This document shows, in pieces, positions 13,518-21,581 of a stretch of 49,779 nt of DNA. A program made the translations under genes and the position numbers. The notes under the pieces were generated by a model, which saw nothing but the letters and a program-made list of their open reading frames with translations, had not been told where the DNA came from and searched no databases. Source of the DNA: a virus; the IMG/VR virus record IMGVR_UViG_3300027965_000188, positions 1-49,779 of that record. The stretch is one strand, 5' to 3'. How positions within the stretch are numbered: the first letter of the stretch is position 1; the number at the start of each line of letters is the position of its first letter.

Positions 13518-14123
13518 TCAGGCAATCTTTTCCCAGTAGTTACTTCTTCCAAATGGAGTAATGCTCACATGTTTTAAGAACGTCCCTCGTGCTTCAGTAA
13601 ACATGGATCCATCCGGGTACGTATTTCCCAGAGCGTTGGAGAGGTATAGCGTCCCCAAAGACTGCGGACCAACCGGACTTTGCGCGGTCGGGGGCGGAGG
13701 AGGAGCAGGTACGTCAAACGGCGGGTAATCGGCCAGGTTAACGCTCACCTTGATCGATCCGGGAGGCGGGGTGGCCGGATACGGCCCCAAGGTGCCAGGC
13801 GTATCAAGACCTGGGCTCGAGAACTGGCCCGGCATCCCCAAACCAGGCTGAAGAGCTGAGGGAACCCAGACCATACCGGCGTTCAATCTCTCCGTCATGC
13901 ACAAATACGGGTCCCAGGCATAGATCATGATTGGCGCGTCGATGGTGTAGCCCTTGGCTGCGAGTGCCGCGCCGCGTGCAATTCTGGCCGAGATCGCATC
14001 CGGACTGTCGGCCGGCATGTCCATCAAAGCCCTGACTTCGGGCGGCTGCGCAGCACGGTAGGCCTGGTCGAACTGTTGTTCTGCGGACAACGACACGCCG
14101 CCGCTGGTCAATTGATCGCTCAT
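13518..14123 (-). CDS. Proline-rich hypothetical, possibly virion-associated
   Basis: Predicted 201 residues. N-terminal helical region with AISARIARGAALAAKGY, a Gly/Pro-rich middle (GLGMPGQFSSPGLDTPG; DVPAPPPPPTAQSP) and a short C-terminal strand region. Such layouts are common in linker or minor structural proteins. No defined family. Confidence 0.55.
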   Translation of the reverse strand: MSDQLTSGGVSLSAEQQFDQAYRAAQPPEVRALMDMPADSPDAISARIARGAALAAKGYTIDAPIMIYAWDPYLCMTERLNAGMVWVPSALQPGLGMPGQFSSPGLDTPGTLGPYPATPPPGSIKVSVNLADYPPFDVPAPPPPPTAQSPVGPQSLGTLYLSNALGNTYPDGSMFTEARGTFLKHVSITPFGRSNYWEKIA

Positions 14124-14203
14124 AGTACTTTCGATGACTCCTTATGGTTGAAATTAGGAAACAAATCGGTTAGCTTAACGGTCACGGAAGAGAGGAAATT
14201 GCT

Positions 14204-14833
14204 ATGCGGAAATTTCTGTTCTTTTTGGCTGTGCCGTGCGCCGCGTCCACGATTACCTATGACATTCAGGAAAACCTGCCACTTACATCGCTGGCCTTTC
14301 CTGCGAGCTTTTCTATTCCGGTGCCCGAGTTCAACGGCAGCTTGCCGAGCATGGACTGGTCGCTAAACGCCACGTTCTGGGTTCACGAAGGCATCAACGA
14401 TATGTACATGACTCCGGGCATCCCCTACACTGCATCGCTCGAATTGGGCATCGCGTCCGACCCGTTGGGATTGAGCAACCAGACAGGCTACAGCTTCTCG
14501 GGTGTGACGACGGGCCTGCATCAAATCAGCATGGGAGGCGGGGCCGGGATAGATTCAGTCAGCCTGTCCGGGACCGCTCCAGATCCGTCAGTGTTCGAGG
14601 GAACCGGCACGTTTGCGATTCCGCTGGTGCTGTCGAACCAATCGTGGGCGACCAACGGCGTGGTAGCGGCGATCACCACCGTCTACGGAAGCGTGGACCT
14701 GCAATTGAACTACGATCCTGTTGATCCGGTCCCCGAGCCGCGCTGGTTGGCGCTCACTTTGCTTGTGCCCTTTGCGTGGCGGCTCAGATCGTCTGGACGG
14801 CCGAAGTCGCCAACACCTTTCCAGAACTGTTGA
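14204..14833 (+). CDS. Exported protein with PEP-CTERM-type sorting signal
   Basis: Predicted 209 residues; ATG preceded by AGAGAGGAAATT. Signal peptide MRKFLFFLAVPCAAS, a beta-rich Ser/Thr/Gly body, and at 176-196 VPEPR, a hydrophobic stretch (WLALTLLVPFAW) and RLRS: the three-part PEP-CTERM signal recognised by host exosortases in exopolysaccharide-producing bacteria. The tail then runs 13 residues further than usual, perhaps because the stop lies inside the overlapping opposite-strand gene (14784-14833). It is a plus-strand gene in a minus-strand fibre region, as expected of a moron. No exosortase is encoded here, so sorting would need the host. Confidence 0.65.
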   Translation: MRKFLFFLAVPCAASTITYDIQENLPLTSLAFPASFSIPVPEFNGSLPSMDWSLNATFWVHEGINDMYMTPGIPYTASLELGIASDPLGLSNQTGYSFSGVTTGLHQISMGGGAGIDSVSLSGTAPDPSVFEGTGTFAIPLVLSNQSWATNGVVAAITTVYGSVDLQLNYDPVDPVPEPRWLALTLLVPFAWRLRSSGRPKSPTPFQNC

Positions 14834-17800
14834 CGTAAACCAGCCGGTAGTAAATCGTCCCGATCTGTCGATCAGCCGGAATGGTGCAGGAATTAGTGCT
14901 GCAGGCGACGGTAAACCATGTAGTCTGCGGCGCGACTCCGTTTGTGTCGAACACCAGCGGCGAATAAGCGTATTGCACGTACGCGGCTGTGGCGTTGGTC
15001 ACGTCCGACAGTTTCATATTCACCACCGGAGTCATTGGCGCATTGATGCCGCCGCCCGAGGCAGGGAATACGTAAGCCCGGAACGCACCAGGGTCGCATG
15101 TCATCGAGTCGGACGCTGTTCCCGGCGATAGCGTTGTGACCGAAATGCCAGACCATGTTCCGTAGTAGCGATAGATCGGCTGGCCGGTCAGCAGGTAGGG
15201 CGAGAGATTCGCCGTGCAGGTCTCGGTGTTGTCTCCATAAAACTGGATTCCCAACAGGTTGCCATAGCTGGACGTGCGCGCCATTGTCTCGAAATACGGC
15301 CCGTAATCCGGGCTTGCCAGAGACGGCTGAAACAAAAGTCCGCTGGTGCCGAGGTACTTCACAAGCAGATTTGCATGTGCCGTAGCTACCCAATCCTGGA
15401 ACGTGTTGGCGTAGTCCCAGTGCGGATTAATGAAGGCTTGCCCCGACAGATCCGGCGTGGAGATCGAGCGCGTGTAATTAGTGGCCGTGTACGTGTTGCT
15501 GGCGCTCAAGCCTGTGCGGTCGTAGTAATCCGGCACCATGCAGCAGCCCGTGAGCGCTGAGCCGTACTGCCGGGACGCCGCCGCGCGCTCCAGGTAAGCC
15601 GTGTTGATAGCCGCGTAGAAATATCGCGGACCAACTTCACTGTTGGTCGCCCAGGTATGGGAGCCGCGAACGTAAGAATTGTACGGCACGATCAGAGCGG
15701 TTCCACCTGTAGACGCCGTGAAGTTAGGAATTTGGCGTATCAGTCCTGGATTAAATCCCACTCCTGCCGCATTGAAATCCGACACATCGAAGTCGTAAGC
15801 GAACGAGACGCCGTCCGCAGCCGTTCCCGAACCGCTAATGGTGAACGTCATCCCGCGCTTGGCGCTGAAATTTATGGCCGGCGACAGTTGCGTGTGCGAG
15901 TAATCGGAGCTGTTGACCTGAATGCCATGCAGATCCGTGCTAATTGAATTGGTGCTGTTATCCTGCCAGGTCAGCGTCCCGCTAGAGGGGTTTGCTGAAA
16001 ACGTGGAGTTTGCCAGATCGACTACGAGATGCGCAGAATCTGGAATCGACAGGACATAGAAGAATCCATCACAATTCCCGCCGCTCGATCCGGTGACTTT
16101 TAGACGAGTGTTTCCAGGGAACCGGTTCCGCACGCCATGATCAGAGAAAGTGATCGTGTTTCCAACGCACGACACAACAGTAGCCGGATAACCAACTTCC
16201 GCGAAGTCCAGAGACACCCCCTCGGTTTCCACCATCAGGGGCAGCGTAAGATTCATGTAGGGCAGAATATCGGTGCGGAGTTCCGTGTTGAGTAGTGATT
16301 GCTGCACGTCGCCGAGGTCAATACGTCCCGGCAGGAATTGGCCGTTCGGGTTCCAATAGGCTTCGCAGTCGTCGGCCATGTTTCGCGAAGGACTTCCGGC
16401 GTACACGTTTCCGCACCAGCTCGGAACAACTCCCGCACCGCTAAATCCAGTCGGAGGCCAACCCATCAGCGGGCCGCCAGCCGCAAGGTGCCAGCCGCGC
16501 ATTTGATAAAACGTGTTGTACGTGTTGTATAACGTCCACGGTCCACCGGTTGGCGGCTGATTCAGGTTCGTGTCGAAAACCAGCACGGCATAAGGTTCGA
16601 GCGTGGCTGTTGACGATGCGTTTCCGGTGCATGAACTGCCCACCGTGAAAGTCCAACTCGTTCCGCCAGGACCGTGGAATAGCGGCGTCCCGGTGGAGGC
16701 ATTGTAATTCAGAACGCTGGCGCAAGGACCCGTGTCGCCGTGAATCAGGAACGTATTTGCGCCGCCAATTGAGCACCCAGGAGAACACGTCACGGTAGCC
16801 GTCGTGCCACTCACCGAAATGCTTTGCAGTTGCGATCCGTTTCCGGGTTGCAGGCCGCCAAGTCCGACGCCCTCCAAGGGAGCGTAGCCCCATTTGTTGA
16901 GCACTTCGTCGGTGACAGAAATTGCCGTCGCGCACGTTTGGTATTGCTGCATGTAATACTGCCATGCAGGGGTACTGTAGCCGGGTCCAGGCCCAAGCGA
17001 CATGACGCCGAGCTGCGACGATCCGCCAGCCCAGTTGTCGCCGATCAGGTGAACCTTTAGGCCGTACGTGGCTGCGGTATTGCAGATCGGAGTGACATCG
17101 GCATTGACGTTCGTGTGGAAGGTTGGCTCAACCGTTCCCACTGACGGCGGGGAAATTATGCTGTGCTCCATCGCGGTGAAGCCGGAGGCTATGAAATCTT
17201 TCCCGAACTGTGAAGGCTTGTAGATCGTCCAGGTTGAATCCGAATTAGCCATGTAATCGGAGTAGAACTGGCTGATGTGGGTTGTCGATGTGCTTGGGTT
17301 GAAGGCCGTCAGAATTGTGCCGGTTTTCGATACGTGCGGCAGCCCGTCCTGTGGCAGAACGAGGATGTACATGGGCCGCGTCAAACCGCTCACGGAGTCG
17401 GTTGTGGTGACTGCGGCGAATCCCACTGAAGCCGCCGTGAACGTACAACTAGACTGGGTGACCGACGAAGTGCTTGGCGCCCCGCAGGTAAGCGTGGCGC
17501 TGGTGGTCGAACTATCGGTGTTGGTCACGTTCCCGGTCAAGGTCACGGAAGTGGGATAGTGACACGTTGCGGTATTCGTGACGCACAAGAACGCCTCTCG
17601 CGGCGCGATACGCAGATCGGAGGCGACAACCGGATTGGCAAACGTGATCGTTTGTTCCCACGCTCCCATGTCGCTCCAGACAGCGTTCAAGCAACCGCTG
17701 CAATTTGGGCCGTCCACGCGCAGCAAGACTTGATGGGCGATGTTTTGAAAGTTCTGTGTCGGGAGAAAGACCGAGGTTGAAGCACTGGTGAACGCCAAGG

Positions 17801-18902
17801 AAGTAACGGCAGATTGACCATCGACAAATAGGGTCGCGGTTTTACTGGGAGTGCCGGTGTTAGGCGACACCGTCGCGGTGATTCCCCATTGACCGAGCCA
17901 ATTTCCATTGCTCGGCATTACGGCGTACTCCGCCCCTGATATGCCGATGACAGAATCGGTAAGGACGGTATAGCCGACGCCTGCCGTTACTGGATCGAGC
18001 GCGTGGTTCCAGCTGGCTCCTAGAAAGATCGCTTCCCCGGTCTGTGCCACAGGGATTGGAGCGGCTTGTATCTTGCCACTCCCGCCTGTCGTCAGCGCGT
18101 CTCCGTCAATCGGCGATGCAGCAATATTTGTCGCTTTGAAGCTAAAAATCTGTGCGTTGCTAGTTTCGTTGGGCGAATAATGCACCGTGATCGCGTCTGA
18201 TCCGCTGCCGCCGTTGCCAGTGCCTACGCACCATTGGGACGGATAATAGTTACCGCCCGAGCCAGCACGAAATGTCCCGCAACTCCACGTCGCCCCGCCC
18301 ACGTTCGTGACCGTGATACTCGTGGCAGTGCCCATGACGGCGTAAACCACCAGCGTATCGGTCGAGGCCGACGAGAACGTATTCGTCGCCATTGACGCAC
18401 CGGGGCTGGCCGCGCTTTTGACCGCGACGGCTTGAGACACCATCGACGTTCCTGAGGTTTTCAGGCTGAAGACATTCGCGCCCCAGTTGATATTGAACCC
18501 TACCGTCATGGTGGGCGCCGGACCATTCACCGCCGTAGTGGTGGTGGCAGGGCTGGTCTGCTGAGGCAGCGGCTCGGCAACGCTAAACGCTACCGCCGGA
18601 CTGGTGGCAAGGACGTTGTTCGCTACACCGCGTGCAATGGCAACGATGCTGTGCGTGCCGTTCGATGCATAGTACGGGTTCCAGACACACGGCCATATCC
18701 CGCCCGCACGGCTGATGCATGCCAGCTCGCCGTCCACGTCGTATTCGACCGCCGCACTCGCAGGCAGACTGACAGCCGACGATAGAAACGTAAACGAAGT
18801 GCCGGTGAGCGACTGGCTCGCGGTGGGAGCCGTCATTGTGATGCTCTGCGCCGAAGCGGCCGCCCCTAAGAGGATGAGAATTGCTGAAAGTCTGGTTATC
18901 AT
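14784..18902 (-). CDS. Giant (1372-residue) exported fibre-like protein
   Basis: Signal peptide MITRLSAILILLGAAASAQS, then an Ig-like beta domain (ITMTAPTASQSLTG...YDVDGELACIS, ~20-105), a beta-sandwich domain like one in its upstream neighbours, another Ig-like repeat (DLRIAPREAFLCVTNTATC), and a long central region rich in aromatic and Asn residues that could be an enzymatic (for example carbohydrate-active) domain, though I see no certain catalytic motif. The C terminus is again Ig-like. The start overlaps the previous stop (ATGA). Likely a receptor-binding fibre or a secreted adhesin; a secreted enzyme is the alternative. Confidence 0.7.
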   Translation of the reverse strand: MITRLSAILILLGAAASAQSITMTAPTASQSLTGTSFTFLSSAVSLPASAAVEYDVDGELACISRAGGIWPCVWNPYYASNGTHSIVAIARGVANNVLATSPAVAFSVAEPLPQQTSPATTTTAVNGPAPTMTVGFNINWGANVFSLKTSGTSMVSQAVAVKSAASPGASMATNTFSSASTDTLVVYAVMGTATSITVTNVGGATWSCGTFRAGSGGNYYPSQWCVGTGNGGSGSDAITVHYSPNETSNAQIFSFKATNIAASPIDGDALTTGGSGKIQAAPIPVAQTGEAIFLGASWNHALDPVTAGVGYTVLTDSVIGISGAEYAVMPSNGNWLGQWGITATVSPNTGTPSKTATLFVDGQSAVTSLAFTSASTSVFLPTQNFQNIAHQVLLRVDGPNCSGCLNAVWSDMGAWEQTITFANPVVASDLRIAPREAFLCVTNTATCHYPTSVTLTGNVTNTDSSTTSATLTCGAPSTSSVTQSSCTFTAASVGFAAVTTTDSVSGLTRPMYILVLPQDGLPHVSKTGTILTAFNPSTSTTHISQFYSDYMANSDSTWTIYKPSQFGKDFIASGFTAMEHSIISPPSVGTVEPTFHTNVNADVTPICNTAATYGLKVHLIGDNWAGGSSQLGVMSLGPGPGYSTPAWQYYMQQYQTCATAISVTDEVLNKWGYAPLEGVGLGGLQPGNGSQLQSISVSGTTATVTCSPGCSIGGANTFLIHGDTGPCASVLNYNASTGTPLFHGPGGTSWTFTVGSSCTGNASSTATLEPYAVLVFDTNLNQPPTGGPWTLYNTYNTFYQMRGWHLAAGGPLMGWPPTGFSGAGVVPSWCGNVYAGSPSRNMADDCEAYWNPNGQFLPGRIDLGDVQQSLLNTELRTDILPYMNLTLPLMVETEGVSLDFAEVGYPATVVSCVGNTITFSDHGVRNRFPGNTRLKVTGSSGGNCDGFFYVLSIPDSAHLVVDLANSTFSANPSSGTLTWQDNSTNSISTDLHGIQVNSSDYSHTQLSPAINFSAKRGMTFTISGSGTAADGVSFAYDFDVSDFNAAGVGFNPGLIRQIPNFTASTGGTALIVPYNSYVRGSHTWATNSEVGPRYFYAAINTAYLERAAASRQYGSALTGCCMVPDYYDRTGLSASNTYTATNYTRSISTPDLSGQAFINPHWDYANTFQDWVATAHANLLVKYLGTSGLLFQPSLASPDYGPYFETMARTSSYGNLLGIQFYGDNTETCTANLSPYLLTGQPIYRYYGTWSGISVTTLSPGTASDSMTCDPGAFRAYVFPASGGGINAPMTPVVNMKLSDVTNATAAYVQYAYSPLVFDTNGVAPQTTWFTVACSTNSCTIPADRQIGTIYYRLVYVNSSGKVLATSAVQTI

Positions 18903-20842
18903 TGAACTCTGACACCGCCTGATAAGGAGATACCGCTGAGCGCCGACGCGCCAGGCGCGGCTACGGCTGGCGTTAGATTGATCGTGCGGTAGTAACTACT
19001 GTACGGGTCTGTTGCCGGGTTGCCTGTTGAATTGATGTAGTCGCCGCTCTGCAAAACTGTCAGTGTCACCGCACCCGACGCCCACGTTGCGCTGGACAGG
19101 TCGAACTCGGGATAATTCGGCAGCATCGACCCCCCGGCCACGCCGCCTGTATTCAGCAAAACCGGTCGATCCGTCAATTTGGCGGCCCAAAACACAGTGA
19201 GATCATAAGGCTGATACATTCCAGTTTGAAGCCAGATGTAGCCCAGGCCCGCCACATACTTTGGCCCGCTTGCGCCGGGAACGTCCACGGCCACGCTCTG
19301 CGGATTGAACAGAAACAAGGTCGGCGCGGTCAGGGTGGAACTCCAATTGGAATTGTTGAGCGGATCGCCGCCCACTGCACCGACATACGCTTGCCACTGC
19401 CCAGACTGCGTGCAATCCACATTGCGAGCGCAGCGGGCCAGATAGTAGCTCGTTTCCAAGTAGTCGGCTGAAACGATGTACAGATACGTGGAATTTCCAT
19501 CCACGTTCGTCGCTCCGGTTGAGGGCTGTTCAAACTGCACAAAAAAGTTTCTTATGAACTTGGTCCCACTAAAAGTCGGCGTGTCGCTCGCTACCGGCAC
19601 GTCGCCGTTTACGTCCGGTGTGATGGAACAGGTTTCAATGCCGGTCGAGTGCGCCGGTTTGCACCAACTGACGCCATGATCGAGCGAGCGCATTAGGAAC
19701 GCCGTTGTGCCTAGCCAAGGTGTGCCGCCCGATGGTGAATCTAGTTGCCGATTGACCCACCAATAATGTGATCCGGTATGATTGGCGTCCACCACGTAAT
19801 TCTGACCGGCAGATTTCCAGCCCAAGTTGTCGGTCCAAGACGAAGGCACATTTGTGCTGCCTGCTGAGCCGTACTCGGTCATGCAGTTGACATCCGAACC
19901 ATTCAAATACCCGGCGCTCAAATATTTAGCGAGGACGATGGACTGACTGCCGCACCCGCCCGGTTGAAACCCGGTTCCATCGTTTGCGGTCGTGTAGGTC
20001 ACGCCGTTGTTGTCCGTGGTGAGATGCGGCGTATCGCCGTGTGAAAAGCGCCCGTTATTCGGTAGGCCGTTCGACCCGTTGTACTGATCGTTGTAGCGCG
20101 TGAACGCACTCACGGAGTTGAGCGTTGGGTAGTTCGCTGCGACTGATCCCGGCAGTTTGAATCCAATCACAAACCCATCCCAGGCAACCGCTCCCGTCGC
20201 GTGTATCTGCGGCCAGTACGTGCCGGTCGAACTCGCCAATTGATAGCTCACTCCTGCGCCGTTGTTAGTGTCCTGAACGATTTGTGTCCAGCCAGACGCC
20301 GCCGTCAGACCAGGAATTGCGCCTTCATTGCCCCACGCGATCAAAAGCTCGTTCGGGTACGTGGCGAGAATCGGGCCGACGTATACGTCACTCGCAGCGG
20401 CAGCCGTTCCGAAATTATGAAAGCCGGTGTCCTCGCACGTGGTCGTCGCATTGCCGCTCCACTCCTGTACGTAGATGCCGGAATAGGTACTGGAGGACCC
20501 AAACGTGGCCGTGAATGTCGTGTTGGCAGTTGATGGGTAGTTGCACAGATGCCACATGGTATAGCTGGCGCTGGGCGATGTATTGCTGATCGGAAATGCG
20601 CCGACCTTTAAGGCCGTCGTCGCCGCTGCGTAGCTGACGCTATTGGAGTCGGTCAGCGTTTGGCTGACGCCGTTCGCACCCACGACTTCAACGGTTATCA
20701 TGTGCCCCGCTGTGACCGAGATGGTACAGGCGCGTGTAGTCACTCCCCCAGCTCCGGTGGATTGAGAGCAGCTATGAACTGGCCCGCTTGACCATTGGCC
20801 GAACAGCGCGGGCGTGAATAATATTGCGATGAGCCATTTCAT
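18899..20842 (-). CDS. Exported fibre-like protein, 647 residues
   Basis: Signal peptide MKWLIAILFTPALFGQ. The first ~210 residues form a beta-sandwich (HMITVEVVGANGVSQTL ... GIYVQEWSGNATTT) related to the 245-residue upstream neighbour. The rest has repeated Gly/Asn/Trp/Tyr-rich strands (THYWWV-like, WFxFE) suggestive of a propeller or other beta fold. ATGA overlaps at both ends tie it to its neighbours. No catalytic residues identified. Confidence 0.65.
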   Translation of the reverse strand: MKWLIAILFTPALFGQWSSGPVHSCSQSTGAGGVTTRACTISVTAGHMITVEVVGANGVSQTLTDSNSVSYAAATTALKVGAFPISNTSPSASYTMWHLCNYPSTANTTFTATFGSSSTYSGIYVQEWSGNATTTCEDTGFHNFGTAAAASDVYVGPILATYPNELLIAWGNEGAIPGLTAASGWTQIVQDTNNGAGVSYQLASSTGTYWPQIHATGAVAWDGFVIGFKLPGSVAANYPTLNSVSAFTRYNDQYNGSNGLPNNGRFSHGDTPHLTTDNNGVTYTTANDGTGFQPGGCGSQSIVLAKYLSAGYLNGSDVNCMTEYGSAGSTNVPSSWTDNLGWKSAGQNYVVDANHTGSHYWWVNRQLDSPSGGTPWLGTTAFLMRSLDHGVSWCKPAHSTGIETCSITPDVNGDVPVASDTPTFSGTKFIRNFFVQFEQPSTGATNVDGNSTYLYIVSADYLETSYYLARCARNVDCTQSGQWQAYVGAVGGDPLNNSNWSSTLTAPTLFLFNPQSVAVDVPGASGPKYVAGLGYIWLQTGMYQPYDLTVFWAAKLTDRPVLLNTGGVAGGSMLPNYPEFDLSSATWASGAVTLTVLQSGDYINSTGNPATDPYSSYYRTINLTPAVAAPGASALSGISLSGGVRVQ

Positions 20843-21576
20843 TGGACGGCGATACCAAACACCGAGGGATTCGCGACTACGTTGGTGGCCGGGGTGTACG
20901 GCATACTCGTTATGTAGCTGGCGATGCTGTTATTCGACGCAAAGGTCCCACACCCCATCGAATCGACCGTGCCACTTGTTGGATCGTCCATCGTGCCGAC
21001 AACCGCGCCGATGTTAGTCCCATTCACGTATTGAACTTCTGCCTGCTTCGCAAACGAGGCGCCACTGATGGAGTAAACCCCACCTGTACCGACAGCGCCC
21101 ATCGCGCAAAATCCAGTGAGATGGTCATGATTCGTCGCTGTCGTGATGTTGGTGCTCAGCGTGGTTCCAGCGGTAGTATTGTTGCGACCGGTGGCGTCGT
21201 TGGACGTTTGCGTGTTGGCTATCGCATATACCGCCACACAAATCGACATGAAGGCCCCGGTCTCGGAAGCGGACCATTGGTGTCCGGTCCCCACCGTGTC
21301 GCCGTTGAGTGTAGACCAGTAAGTAAAGGTCACGCCCACGTTGGACCCGGCTGTATTCGCCGACTGACCGTGGTTGGTGTTTTTGTTGTCAACAATAGGG
21401 GGAGGGCTGGCCACGCCCGCGTAATAAGTAACTGCTACCACCCAGTACGTTGCGCCCGTCGTGTCCACTGCCGTAGATGTCACGGAATTAGCCGACCCCG
21501 CATCGCAGTGGTAGTACGGAAACGTCGTAGCGCACATCGGCAGCGCCAAGAGCGCAAGCAGAATCAGTCGCCGCAT
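20839..21576 (-). CDS. Exported beta-sandwich protein, 245 residues
   Basis: ATG 21576 preferred, with GAGGT eight bases upstream; GTG 21582 is possible. Signal peptide MRRLILLALLALPMCAT. The mature part is a single beta domain (TYWVVAVTYYAGVASPPP ... TYWSTLNGDTVGTGH) similar to the N-terminal domain of the following 647-residue protein, suggesting duplication. Likely a fibre accessory or surface protein. Confidence 0.65.
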   Translation of the reverse strand: MRRLILLALLALPMCATTFPYYHCDAGSANSVTSTAVDTTGATYWVVAVTYYAGVASPPPIVDNKNTNHGQSANTAGSNVGVTFTYWSTLNGDTVGTGHQWSASETGAFMSICVAVYAIANTQTSNDATGRNNTTAGTTLSTNITTATNHDHLTGFCAMGAVGTGGVYSISGASFAKQAEVQYVNGTNIGAVVGTMDDPTSGTVDSMGCGTFASNNSIASYITSMPYTPATNVVANPSVFGIAVQ

Positions 21577-21581
21577 GGCCA

